Shown: positions 35,401 through 46,956, counted from the stretch's first letter. The stretch is 64,000 nucleotides of DNA from Serpula lacrymans var. lacrymans S7.9 (GCF_000218685.1 NW_006763296.1:1322907-1386906), one strand, 5' to 3'. Numbers and translations are program-made. The notes: generated by a model from the sequence alone, not told the origin.

Positions 35401-36049
35401 TGATACAAATATTACAAGCTGATGCTACATTATTTAACTTGAATTGATAGGAAGTGAGCCCGTATGGACCGACACCCATTAAGGCCTGGTTCATTCCACA
35501 GGGCAAAGACCACTTTTACTGGCTTGAAAAATGGAACATCATCAAGTGAGTCTGGGGGACAGCACTTCCCATTTGAATCATAGATGGGTAATATAGAGGT
35601 GAGAGAAACCTAAAAAGAAAACTTTAACCGGTGTAATGAAAATATAAAATGTGGCATACACCATTATCTGAAGCAAATTGCCATGAAATTCGTAATAAGC
35701 TTCCCTGGTAGCTATAAAACCTTGCTACTAATTCACTAGCATGGGTCTCTGAGTGTGTGTTACACCAAGTAAGTTTTTCAATATGTGAAAGGACTGTTTG
35801 CCATTCATCGAAGCTAGGCCCTTCCTCTAAAACCGGCTCTAACCAGCACAAAGCAGTTGGGGCCTGGACAAATTCAGGGTCTTCATCAAATTTTCCCACA
35901 TCTCCATGTGTCATCAAAAAACACAATTTTGTTGCTATCACACATTCAACCTCCAGTGAAAGCTTGAAGTATACCGGAGGGACTTGAAAATCCTGTAGTG
36001 TACCTGTAGCAGAGCAATTGCTTGTTTCAGCCAGCTTCGATTTCAACAA
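32417..36049 (-). CDS. DDE transposase-like protein of a basidiomycete-specific family (DUF6729-like), many introns
   Basis: Collinear minus-strand exons are seen from MLKSKLAETSNCSATGTLQD (start 36049) to HQENMILL* (32417). A zinc-binding block CPKCNSTDVLWNGWNATGHR plus LQCKVCKND lies at about 34545-34425. Next come ADIPIFFKRSEVTRDLFNLI, YLNTYQKWYLPMSFFKTRAP, ICLSLDNTSKAAGKALITDS (candidate first Asp), PEMVVADNCCHVQS (candidate second Asp), LDVFHMIMRYLVTIINGTNN and [37 protein letters not shown] (candidate Glu). I recall this order from repeated Agaricomycete proteins with an N-terminal CxxC domain. The DDE assignment and the DUF number are from memory. Exons look mostly intact, but I could not prove every junction. 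It is unrelated to the 13360-15255 transposase. Confidence 0.55.
35183..35384. repeat. Tandem duplication of a ~103-bp intronic unit
   Basis: Two units begin AGGTAAATAAGCTAGAAACC (35183) and AGGTAAATAAACTAGAAGCC (35286) and share GAGGTGACAGA, TACCTTTCCAACTT and GGCTTTATGTC. The tandem lies in a non-coding stretch inside the transposase-like gene. Each unit starts with a splice-donor-like AG|GTAAAT. Confidence 0.85.
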
Positions 36050-36490
36050 ATTTATATGAGTCTATGTCTGCTGTATCTGCCAACTGAGCAGGTAGACATA
36101 TAAAGTACTCAGAAACATTCTCTCCTGTCGTGAATATGTCAAAGATCTGATTTTTACATGCTAACAAACATACTGTCTATTTCTGAGCTTAATTTTCTAA
36201 GCCAAGACCTAACCATTGTTTGAAAGTCTATTATTTCTTGAGTGATCGACATTGGGCTCTGATCCATCAGTGATTAGAACACTGACCGACAGTTTGGTAT
36301 GTGTAGCGAGGTCGGCTATGGTGATAGACGCTTGAGAAGTGAGAAGCTAGGTACAGGGGACCAGCTAGTCAGTGCTCTGGGCTGACCTCATGCTGCTCTC
36401 AGAGACTTCTCTGGCTACTTTTCCAGCCCGCCTTTGGCGGCATCTCTCTTGCTATTACCAATTTTTCCAAAAAAGTAGAGTAAAGTATAT

Positions 36491-37000
36491 GGTCACGTGA
36501 CTTAGAAAATGAAAAAGTAAAAGTACAGTAAAAGTGAAGTGTGCACTACGGTAGGTGCTGGAAGTGTCTATTATAACACCTTCTATAGTAATATTATCAG
36601 GTAATAATGCCCCATCTGTGACAACACCAACAAGATGCAATCTTGGGGCACTGGAGCACAATCTCAAAGGCTACAACTCAAAGGAATCACTAATGCTGTT
36701 ATACACTAGGAGAGGACTCACTGAGTCCTTCCCCATGTATTGCTCAGGTATATATACACTGCAATACATGAGGTACTGTATAGTTGTAAATGAAGTTTAG
36801 AGTCTGATGTCCAGCATGTGACCAGTCACATGGTGAGTCTAGACACTGGTCAGGTAATGCATCACATGATTGGTCATGTGCCAAGAAGTAAAGTAAATGG
36901 TCACGTGATCAGTCACGTGACTTGGAAAATGGAGAGTAAAAGTACAGAAAAGTAAAGCATAAGTAGGTGCTGGTATGTCGATTGTAACACCATCTAAGAC
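36491..37000. repeat. Pair of ~100-bp direct repeats with TCACGTGA motifs flanking ~300 bp
   Basis: Copy 1 (about 36480-36590) and copy 2 (about 36888-37000) share GGTCACGTGACTT, GAAAATG, GTAAAAGTACAG, GTAGGTGCTGG and TAACACC. Copy 2 has a duplicated TCACGTGA. The interior has no ORF of note. This could be the LTR pair of a small non-autonomous element (TRIM-like) or a simple local duplication. Confidence 0.6.
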
Positions 37001-37025
37001 AGACAATTATAACTATAAGGGCTGG

Positions 37026-37563
37026 CAGTCCTTGGAAATCACATTCATGCTCAACTGCGTTTTCATGGAATGTTATTGAATCAATTGCACTACCACCACC
37101 TGGAATTGCCATTGGAAAGTTCAAATTTTGGCGTGATCTCACAACTCATCTTGATGGTACTCATTGACAGCCTCACATTGATGCTATAGCTGGCTGGCTA
37201 ATGTGCTAGGCGAGAATGGCAATAAGGAACTCCGAACTATGTCGCTGACCTCAGTGCGATACAACACTTACCCAACTTGAGTTTAGGTCTTCCGTGTTCG
37301 AATACCGTGACGGTGATGGGCTGGCCTATGTCTTCCAAAGGTGCATCCTAATAGGCTCAAATGACAAATGAGGCTTATCTGGTGCAAGACCGGCACGCCC
37401 TTGACGTGATATGTAAGTGGGCCCATGACTTCGAAGCCGATATAGATAGATATACCCCTTCCTTGATATTGACACTACCGAGATGATGTACTTTCAGCAC
37501 ATATAATAGTATCCTTTTGTTTGGTAGTTAACTAAGACGCAAGATTTTGTCCTCCTCCCTCGA
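37026..37563. repeat. Left arm of segmental duplication, copy 2, with empty transposon site
   Basis: This is collinear with 11095-11518 plus 18838-18954 of copy 1, with nothing between them. At 37448-37453 the sequence GATAGATATACCCC holds one AGATAT, exactly where copy 1 carries AGATAT-[7,307 bp]-AGATAT. The following CCTTCCTTGATATTGAC and TTTTGTCCTCC match the CYP-A leader. Confidence 0.92.
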
Positions 37564-37665
37564 ATGGCAGCCAGTAGCTATTTCACCGTCTACTTCCTTC
37601 TCTCTGTCTCCGCACAGGAGTTTATCAGGCGTTTAACAAATAAATCATTTCACAGTCACAAGCCA
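37564..37665 (+). pseudogene. CYP-A first-exon remnant
   Basis: ATGGCAGCCAGTAGCTATTTC continues as in CYP-A (YFLLSVSAQEFIRR, HSHKP) and then jumps, at CACAAGCCACCA, to sequence matching the region just beyond the CYP-A stop (about 21338 on). Nearly all of the CYP-A gene, ~2.3 kb, is deleted in this copy. Confidence 0.88.
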
Positions 37666-37715
37666 CCAAAACTAAAAGACCTCATTGGAGAACTTTGAAT
37701 GTAATCAACGTCAGG

Positions 37716-39879
37716 TTAATGTGCAGGTATTTCATGGATTAAAGCTTCAGCCTCTGAGGAACGAGGCTTGATTGAACATTTGAACGGAGCTGGGTGCCTA
37801 TAAATAAAAGGAGAGCCTGTTATTAGTCGTTAGAGCAGGACAAATGACTTTGCCACTCACGAGACGGTGCCCGCAAGGCCGTCAAGAGTGGGGGTGATCT
37901 CTACTCCGTTTTCAACCCATTTTGTGATGTTGAGCACTGCAAGAGTTGTTGCACATGTGATAAAGATCGATGCATCTGCGAGGTGCATGCCTGCCACAAA
38001 TTGTGTAGCAACAGTTACAAGTCACGAAAAGTTGCACATACCTGGACAAATCCTGTAATATGGCTTCGTAAGATTGTCAGCGTAATTTAAAGATGAATAA
38101 GTGCAAACCGTCTGCCATATCCAAAGGCAACAGTCCGAGGATCAAGCTCAGGGTGATCCCCCAAGAACCTCTCTGGTTTGAAGAGATCAGGTTCGCGGTA
38201 GTTTCGTTTACTGTGAAGTATTCCCCTAAAACATACACGGTAATCAGAAGCGCTGTCGTGTCAAGATGAAAGGTTTGATCAATACCAAATATTGACTAGG
38301 ATGTAAGACCCTTTTGGAATGAGATACCCGTTATGAATGTCGTCCTCCGCCGATGCGTGAGGGACGGCTAGGCAGATATGGAGGTTTTGGGTGAGGAGTA
38401 ACCTTGCAAGCGAATTATCAAACATACATAGAGGTGCCACAGTGTGCCAACGCATGACTTCCTTCGACAAGGCTTCGACATATGGAAGAGCAGCGCGATC
38501 AGCCAAAGTGGGTAACCTGTCACTGCCGATAACAGCATCGATTTCGGCTTGAGCTGCCCTTTGAGCTTCAGGGTGTAGCGTCATAGCGAGGAAGAATGAG
38601 TATAGCGCGGAGACAGTCTGAAAAAGTGACTGTCTTTATGTCTGCCAGATTAAGCAAATAAGCAACCAACCGTATCTGCGCCAGCTGATCAAGGGATTAT
38701 ACTTAGCTGCGGAAATCTTATCTTACTTCTAATTAGAGTACATACCACCATACATCGCAGCAGCAGACCACTTGATAGCGTGCTCGTCATTCACAGACAA
38801 ATTCGCTTCTCCGAGTAAATTAGAAACGAATGAGAAGGGAGCAATGCCGGCAGCCTAACTCAAAAGAAATTTCAAAGAAGCAAGATGTGAGTCCCAAGTT
38901 AGTATATCGAAGCTCCTTGACATTTCACTTGCCATCTGGTCCTTCACAAACTGATGAAGTCCGTCGACGGCTTGATACAACGTTGCTTTGTACGCTTTGG
39001 CGGTCTTCTGGAAGCTGGCGCCTGGAACCCATTCCGGGACATGTTTCACTGGAAGAAAGAAACATCTAGAACTGCCTGCATATATAATAAAGAGGACCAA
39101 CAGAACGGTAAGAAGTCAACTAGATAGGCACCAACGACGGTCATTTCTGAGAATTGAGAGAGTATATCGTCGGCCACTTTAACCCATGGGTCATGGTCAC
39201 CCTGCACGTCATATCCGTACGATATGCTTAAAATTATTGAACCTGCTGTCCTTTGTGCGATTTTGTGAGATTTTCTTTTGAGGGAAATCGTTGTCTGAAA
39301 TAACAACTCACTTGCGAATATGCGTGATCAGATCGTCAGGGTTCTTCAAAATATCTTGTAAGAAGCGATATGTCAGACGCTCCTCTGTGGGATGGAAATT
39401 TTGCATTAGTGCACGACTTCCGATTAGGCGATGAAAATGTCGTCTATATTCGCGCAAGGTTTCACCATATCCTAGTAAAACGAGTGTATCGTTCCATCCA
39501 GCAAGGTCGCCCGCCATGATGAATCGAGGTCTATCAGAGTATATAGCACCCTTCTTGTCCAAAATATCGATCGCCAATTCTGCAGAGTTGATGACAATGA
39601 ACCTGCGTCCAAAGATGTGGAAAGACAAGAGGTCTCCTAAACACGGATGTGAGTAGAGTACAACACAAACATCAATGAAATGATGAACATGCCATATTTC
39701 TTTTGCCAATCTGAAAATGCAAACCACGATTTATCAATAGGCACGTTGAATATGTTTCCAACGATAGGGAGTGATCTAGGGCCTGGCGGTAGTGGCCTAG
39801 AAGGCTTCAGGCTGAATAGTTGCTTGATGAGAAAGACTGCGAGGGCAGCCAAACACCAGTCCAAAAGCTTGAGATACAT
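37716..39879 (-). CDS. Cytochrome P450 'CYP-C', recent duplicate of CYP-B
   Basis: It is collinear and nearly identical to CYP-B. The start at 39879 gives [20 protein letters not shown], and the stop is at 37716 after [12 protein letters not shown]. The first intron (39637-39692, GC donor GCATGT) is 56 bp, two bases longer than in CYP-B, so it cannot be read through. The helix I microexon (38671-38684) encodes AGADT, with the Asp that CYP-B lacks. ExxR (EVMRW), FKPERF and the heme loop are kept. Helix C reads YGETLREYRRHFHR. No stop or frameshift was found in the exons I checked, so both copies are probably active. Confidence 0.87.
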
Positions 39880-41113
39880 TAAAACTATCTGGAGATAGCA
39901 GGCCAGGAGCTCGGTGTGTAGGAAAGTACACTTTGGCGAGGTTTATCTTTGTCTTCTGGAAAGGTTGAACGTGAGAAGTATGGCGTGATAAAATAGCGAC
40001 CACGGGCCAAGCACGAGAAGTCTTTGATCTAGGAACAAAAGACTTTCAAGCCTACTTATCTGCAAACCTACAAACGCGTCCAATTTAGAAGCTTTGAAAA
40101 TTCTAGCGTGAAGTCAGATGATGATTGGGTCGGTTCGGACTGCTTTTGGATTCTTCGCCAGCATCAGGCAGCATTTCTCCAGGCCAGTCGCAGTCTTTCG
40201 GATGTGGTTCTTTTGCAGTAGGGAATTGGGAGACCCACGGTCATCTCACCTGCCAATCTAATGGACGTCTAAAAATATTTACGGTCTCTTGGCATGCATG
40301 CATCTGCAGGATTAGCTCCTCCTGGCCACGACCGTCTTCATCAGTTTAGGATCACGAGCGAGGAACGATGTGGTAGCTAGATAGGCTCTGCTTCACTTTA
40401 GAATTTTGCGTTTCGCATCCAGGGTATGGGTCTTTTGCGGGGTCGAGCCAGGGGCATACTTACGAAAGATTCATCCTTATCTTGCGTTTCCAGCGGACCA
40501 GCCCAGAATCAACATGAGAGTAAAAGGCTTACTTTGATAATTGCACCGTATAAGGGTTTGACAAACCGAAAAAAAAATTCCCATGCAACGCCCTGATTAC
40601 AGACGTGTCGGAGCGTTGATATAACGAGCAACTGTCCCACCTGGTATATCAACACATAATCATCGTATGGTAATCCTAAAGTAGAAGACAAGTCGAGTGT
40701 CATGATAAACATGGAATGATCCACAGCTATTGACCGCAAATATTTACCTTCCAAGCACTAGCTTAGACCATAGGTTATTTGCATCCAACATCCAGTGTTG
40801 ATAGACATTTAAATAGTACTGTGTTGAAAGAGCACCATGGTTTCTTCGGATGCCGCTCTGATTTGCAAATGTGCAGTCAAAATCATAGATATTTGTTCGG
40901 TATATTCCAAACGTTTCGAAGTGAACGACCAGAGCATTAGTGACAGTTGCAAAACACAATTGTACAAGTAATAACAGCACGTCCGGAAGGGCCCGTTATG
41001 TAAGCCACAGCTAAATACAAAGTTATGTTACCGTGACCTCTTAACCACCAGACCATCCCGAGTCGAGTCTGTGTGCTTAATATTTCTTGTATACTAGCTA
41101 TTTACATGAAGAA
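39880..41113. other. CYP-C promoter, end of duplication, and spacer
   Basis: Similarity to copy 1 ends near 40088. Two adjoining minus ORFs, 40744-40980 (begins MLLLLVQLCFATVTNALVV) and 40509-40754, have a somewhat protein-like look but no family, splice links or conserved motif that I recognise. Confidence 0.45.
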
Positions 41114-43130
41114 ATGTGGAGAGCCTGCATCAAAAACTCTCCTCTTCTGCGCTGCAAGGCTGCAAATCACACATTCGCTAAGGTGTTTGCTGGGACATCT
41201 CCAACTACTATCGCATCCTCGAAACTTGAGGTATGTCTTCGCAATTTATGATCTCTATCATAACTCATCAAGCGAATTCTTGATTCTGGTTTAGCTCCGC
41301 TGTGTCAGAAAAAATCAGCGGCCGTACTCCACACAATTCAAGCGGTCGGCCACTTCAGTCGCCGTTGCAAAGGAAACGGAAACCTTACCTTCAGACCAAC
41401 TTGGATTTGCTGTCAACAGTGTTCACAGTGACCTCCCAATTACGAGTGCTGATGATCGTAAGGTCTCCGTCTGCTGGAGCCCTCAAAAATGGTCACGGTT
41501 GTACGTATTCTTGATCTGTGTAGTGTTTTTCCATTCTCCTGATTTTGCACCTGAAGTCATAACATATGGCTACGAGATCACTGTAGATGTCCACAGTGCT
41601 TCCATTCCGTGACGAAACAACGTCTAGTCAACACTTTCGAGGCACGTTCAACCTGGATTCACTGTTTCTTGGTTCGCAAAGCTAATTTGAACTCAGATAC
41701 CTCCAGACATTAAACCTGTCCATGTTCATTCGACAGCGGAGGGTCTGGAGGTTATCTGTGAGTCATAACTCATGATTGTCTAGGTGTACTTCTAAAACTA
41801 GTAATAGGGCCTACCGCTGCCACTGAGCTGCATTCCTCTCTGTATCCTTGGTCTTGGTTAAGATCGAATTCCTACGACCCACCTATACACCCCATTTCAC
41901 AGAGTAGCGAGTACGTGCCTAATTTTCCATCCATATTTCAATAGATATCTGACTTGAATTCAGCAAAATCCTGTGGGGCTCCAAAATCGACAAATCACCT
42001 CCCACCATAGCCTATGAAGAAGCTATGGGAGAAGATGATCGAGGGCTATATAAATGGCTCTCTCTCATTGTGCGCTTAGAAATGCACGTACAGTATTTTT
42101 GTACTCATCTAATGTTATTGCTTAGGATAGTTTTGGATTTTGCTTTGTCACTGGTGTTCCGCCTACACCCGAAGCCACTGAAGGATTGTCCGAAAGGATT
42201 GGATTTATTCGCGAAACTCAATGTCGATGGTTTATCAATTCAAATAACACCGATAGCTCACGTCTTTTCTAGATGGCAAATTCTGGGAATTTACCTCTGA
42301 CCTGGCGAAAGGAGACACTGCATACACGACTATGGCTCTTGGAGCACATACCGACAACACATACTTCGTAAGCGGATTTGTAATGACCTTAGCATATTTC
42401 TTATATCCCCCATCAGACGGATCCATGCGGCCTGCAGCTTTTCCATCTACTCTCTCATACCGAAGGTTCTGGTGGTGCTACATTACTCGTTGATGGGTTT
42501 TACGTCGCTTCAATCATGAAAGAACTGCACCCAGAGCTGCACTCCCTCCTTTCAAGTGTTCCTATCCCTGCGCATGCTGCTGGTGAACCCACGGCACTAT
42601 ATCGGCCAAATCCATCATCGGGCTATCCAGTGCTAGGTCACGATGCACTGACGAAGGAGCTTATGCAAGTGCGTTGGAATAATGACGATCGAAGTGTAAT
42701 GAGCCATTTGGACCCATCGTCAGTTGAAGATTGGTATGACTTAACAATCTACACATACATATCATACTTGTTCTGATCTTCATCGAAGGTACAAAGCAAT
42801 CAGGACCTGGCACAAGCTTCTGACAAGTCATGACTCCGAGTACTGGATTCAGTTGACACCTGGTACCGTTCTCGGTGCGATTTCACTCGTGTTTAGGTTT
42901 TCATCTACTAAAACCCTGATTTAGCTGTTGATAACCATCGCGTACTTCACGGACGGTCCGCATTTGATGGAAAGCGCAGAGTGTGCGGTGCATATATTGG
43001 CGTTGATGAATATCGTTCAAAATTTTCTGTCCTGCGAGAGAAGTTCGAACATGGTCTTGTCTCTCAACCACAACAACATGGGTCCGATCGACACGCCGAA
43101 ACACGTAGCGTTTGGAACTCTGCCCTCTGA
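41114..43130 (+). CDS. TMLH: Trimethyllysine dioxygenase, mitochondrial (carnitine synthesis)
   Basis: This Fe(II)/2-oxoglutarate oxygenase hydroxylates N6-trimethyllysine, the first step of carnitine synthesis. The start at 41114 gives a basic leader MWRACIKNSPLLRCKAANHT. The N-terminal zinc-binding domain is FHNIWLRDHCRCPQCFHSV. The dioxygenase core has DFGFCFVTGVPPT, MALGAHTDNTYF (His and Asp iron ligands), CGLQLFHLL, GGATLLVDGF, VRWNNDDRSVM, YWIQLTPGTVL and VIDNHRVLHGRSAF (distal His and 2OG Arg). It ends with AYIGVDEYRSK and SVWNSAL*. The intron at 41642-41696 has a GC donor (GCACGT). Other introns are GT-AG. It converges with LYS4. Confidence 0.93.
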
Positions 43131-43400
43131 ATCGTAATTCCTTCTTACTGCAATTTATGGGGCGGTAAGCATCTCCTTGAACCTGACTACCAAAGCTTCA
43201 TGATGGGACCTTGAGCGAAATACGCAAGATGCCTCCTTTACTTGAGTTGACGAAATCATCTCACCGACCATGGTCATATATCTGTCGAAATACATCTAAA
43301 TGAATGAGACTCCATCAAATAAATATTCCTGACATGAACACTATGCTGATACCTGTATTGTTTACTCATTTACAACGGAACCCTGAATAATTCAGGCATT

Positions 43401-45645
43401 TTATGATTGCGTCTGTATTGACTTGAGGATGTAACCCTCCAAACCATCGCAAACCCAAAGCTCTTGAACACTGGCTCCAATGGGTCGGACAGCATAAACC
43501 TTTTTCTCGCTATCTGCACTTTGCACAACTACGCTCCCGTCCGTCATCCCTATGCGTATTTCATGCTCTTTATTCACGGTTAACTCGCCCTCCTTTCCTC
43601 CTGCGCCACGCTGTCCATTCTTTCCGTATGCTTCGGTAAGATCCCTGACAAGGTCCGGACACTCGAGGCACACTAGCCCATTGTTGATGGCATTGCGCTT
43701 GAATATGTCACCAAATGAACCAGCAATGACAACTGGCACGCCTGCCGCTTTGAGGGCAGTGGCAGCTTGTTCTCGTGAAGAACCAGTACCAAAGTTGTAG
43801 CCTGAGACAAGGATCACTCCTTGTTTCGTGATATCAGAAGCTGCAACGGGGCTCTGCTGCTTCATCAAATCAGCGACCAGTCCGGCGAACGAAGGATCAT
43901 AATTTTCCATGACCACTTGGGCTTGACGCTCGAGGGTAATATCGTCTTGATAGGTATACTTTCCAGGATAAAGCGCGTCTGTGTTCAGGTTGTCCTGCGG
44001 TGCAAATAACAAACGACCAGAGAACGCATCAGGAAATCCAGGAAAGAGCGGTTCCTGGGATGAGGACGTTGATGAGGAGGAAGTTGATTCACCATTTGCT
44101 ATAGAGAAGGTAGGTGTGCCGGCAATAGGCAGTTTGGATGAATCCAAAGAATCAGGTCCACAGATGTAACCTTTCACAGCACTTGCAGCAACGACCGCAG
44201 GACTACCGAGATAAGCCTGTGCCTTTGGATGACCCATCCTGCCCTTATAGTTCCTGTTAGTAGCACTGATACCAGTCTCGCCTTCCTCCAAGAGACCAGT
44301 TCCAAGACCGATACATGGGCCACAACCAGCAGGTAGCACTTTTGCACCAGACGCAATCAAAGTATCCCAATCCCCGAGTCTTTCGGACTCTTGCTGCACG
44401 ATAGAGCTGGCCGCAGCAATGTAAAACTCTACCCCAGGTGCAACCTTGTTCCCTTTCATTACTGCAGCGGCTGCAGCTATATCGGAAACACGCGAGTTGG
44501 TGCAGCTAACAAGATAGGCTTTCTGTATAGCGATACGAGCATCCTCAAGAACTGGAAGTGGTGTAGACACCTTGACGCTATTCGGACCGGACACATGTGG
44601 TACGAGAGTAGACAGGTCAAAGATAAGATGAGATGAGTATTCTGCGTCCACATCGGACCGTAAATTAGCCGTACGGATAGCATCAAGCCTGCGGCGGTTG
44701 ATGCGAGGGTGCTCTGGGGGAGGTGGTATCGACGAGGACGATGCCGAAGAGGCGAACGTACGCAGTTCAAGTTTTCGGAGTGCATTTTCGTACCAGTTGA
44801 AAAGTACGTCGTCAGCAGGGAAAACACCAACAAGAGCGCCCCACTCAGTCGTCATATTGGAGATTGTTAGTCGGTCGTCGATAGCCAAAGCAGGAATTCC
44901 GTCGCCAGTGAATTCGATAGCGGCGTTGAGGACTTCATCTTTGTTGAACAAGCCACACAACGCAACGATCACATCTTTACCCGTAACCCCAGGAGCCAGC
45001 TTCCCTCGTAACTCGACCTTGACCATTCGGGGAACTTGCCACCAAGTCTTTCCAGTTGCCCAAAGCGCGGCAGCGTCCGTTCTAACTATGGGTGTACCGA
45101 CACAACCCACACCTCCGTACATATTGCTATGACTGTCGCTAGCGACAGTCATAGTATGAGGGAAAGCGTAACCTTCTTCCACTAACACTTGGTGCCCAAT
45201 GCCTCGTCCAGCAGGGTAGAAATCAATACCATGTTTCCGTGCAAACTCCTCGATAGCCGCATATTTTGCAAGATTCTTGTCTGACTTGTTCTGAACGTCA
45301 TGGTCTAATGTGAAAACAGTCTGCCTAGGGTTGTCTATCTGAGTGGCTCCAATAGATTTAAACCTGAAGAAAGATCAGGATAATCGTCAAAATAAGAGGA
45401 GTGAATTAAGCACACTTGGAGATTACAGGCCCAGTATTGTCATGGGTCATAACATGCTCTGGCCGAATCATCACATAGTCTCCCGCCTTGACAGCCTTTC
45501 CATCAGGCAGACCAACAGCATATCGTTGAACTACTTTTTCGATGACAGTTTGTGGGGTTCGTGGTTTGTCTGCTATGGTCGCCAGTGACCTTGCGGTACC
45601 CAGCCTGGTCCAAACGGGTGCCAACGAAGAAGGCAGGCGCATCAT
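43401..45645 (-). CDS. LYS4: Homoaconitase, mitochondrial
   Basis: This 4Fe-4S hydro-lyase of the alpha-aminoadipate lysine pathway turns homoaconitate into homoisocitrate. The start at 45645 (MMRLPSSLAPVWTRLGTARS) is a transit peptide. Exon 1 covers 45416-45645, a 52-bp intron follows (45364-45415, GTGTGC...CAG), and exon 2 carries the rest. Motifs are HVMTHDNTGPV, FTLDHDVQNKS, FPHTMTVASDSHSNMYGGVG, SCTNSR (cluster Cys), LPAGCGPCIGLG (two cluster Cys), ATNRNYKGRMGHP and the swivel-domain VSGYNFGTGSSREQA. About 690 residues, complete and typical. Confidence 0.96.
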
Positions 45646-45931
45646 AGCGAGAAGAAAGGTAAGTAAAGGCCCCTCGTTGTCGTGAGTGACGGGGATCTAT
45701 GTGGACTAGCAACAAAGTTTTTAGCAAACCATTACTGTAGAAAAGCACACTGAGCCGAGTAAAGCCGACTCGCCAGATGTCATGCTAACTTAGTTGTGCC
45801 TTTCAGTGTGCCCTTTAGTGCGGTCTGCTTATTTACTGCAGAAACAATACATGAATATTGTACAAGAACAACACTACGCATACATAGGATAAATATTATG
45901 AATATGTACCAGGCCGTACATTTCCCAAGCC

Positions 45932-46887
45932 CTAAGCACTAGCTACCCCAACTGCAACCGATGCAGTCACAGCGATAGGGGCGGTTGCGCCAGATTCCAC
46001 AACATTATTCGTAACTGCAGTAAGGGTGGCAGTAGTTGCAGCTGATACAGCTTTCTCATCCTTAGTGCCTGATGCAGATTCCGGAGAACTGGAAGAGTGA
46101 TTTATCTTGGCCTTCTTCTTTTTCTTCAGCAATCCTACGAGGAAGCGATGTGAGTTTTTCTTTCTTTCTATCCCATGCAATGAATATACACCTACCTGCC
46201 ATTACAGCGGTCTTTACATTGTCCACCATTTCTCGACTTTGTTCCATATACTCTGAGTCGTCGAATCGATGTTTCTTACCGGCCAGTGGCTCTGGATCGG
46301 CTCTTTTGGAAGAACTACGCTCTGCTGCTGAAGGCGTTATACCCAGTTTCCTCTCCAGGGCCTCCAGTTTCGTTTTCTGCGCTTCTGCGGCAGCTCTCTT
46401 ACGAGCGGGTTCATTTTCGACGTACTCTGCAAGTCTATCAGAATAACGTAAAAGGTAAGATAGGTAAACGGCTTTTCTTCTCCAGATACGGACATACTCA
46501 CTTTTTAGCTTCTTTGATAGTGCTCAACCTACGTCCGCTCAAGTCTCTACAAGAATCATTATTGCTTGTTTTCTGACTGCTCATGCGACCCCCAGCCGCC
46601 CGTAGTTGAGAACCAAATCCACCTTTTCCACCCCTTAAACGCGGTATTAATCTTAAGGAAATAAAAGAAGACAGGTCCGCATCTGGAGCATGGAGGGCCG
46701 ACAAGGAAGTTTCTGGGCTTGGAATGAGACCAGAGTGAGGCGAGAATGCAAGCTCATCGAAGCAAGGAAGGTCTGGGTAGCGATCATGTAGAAGGCCATA
46801 CAGATCTCCGACTGGGGTGTCTTTTGGAACAGAAAGAGAAAGCGTCGGGAACGGAGGGAACGACGAGCAAAGGACTGTGATCGACAT
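45932..46887 (-). CDS. SDE2: SDE2-type splicing factor with cleavable ubiquitin-like N-domain
   Basis: The start at 46887 gives [20 protein letters not shown], a ubiquitin-like fold that ends LIPRLRGG. The family signature follows directly: [20 protein letters not shown] and [17 protein letters not shown]. In fission yeast Sde2 a ubiquitin protease cuts after the GG, and the released C-terminal part helps splice particular introns. After the first intron comes [20 protein letters not shown] and a coiled, charged region. After the second, a Lys-rich LLKKKKKAK and an Ala/Val/Thr-rich tail stop at 45932. The tail is low-complexity and differs from yeast Sde2. The gene is divergent with the one at 47090. 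Confidence 0.88.
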
Positions 46888-46948
46888 GGTGGATGGTGAA
46901 CAAGAGTGGCGGGACTGCCCGAATGAAATAATGCATTGGGTAACTACA

Positions 46949-46956
46949 TCACGTGA
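46949..46956. promoter_or_regulatory. TCACGTGA palindrome in the SDE2 / DUF1295 divergent promoter
   Basis: An 8-bp perfect E-box-type palindrome sits in the 202-bp space between two divergent start codons. It is a plausible bHLH site, and its use is untested. Confidence 0.4.

Noticed and set aside
40509..40980. Two adjoining minus ORFs with a hydrophobic start (MLLLLVQLCFATV)
   Set aside because: No family, no conserved motif and no GT-AG link that gives one frame. Kept only as a remark on the spacer.
43552..45132. Plus-strand ORFs opposite LYS4 (for example 44698-45132, 144 aa)
   Set aside because: They are antisense shadows of a conserved long coding exon.
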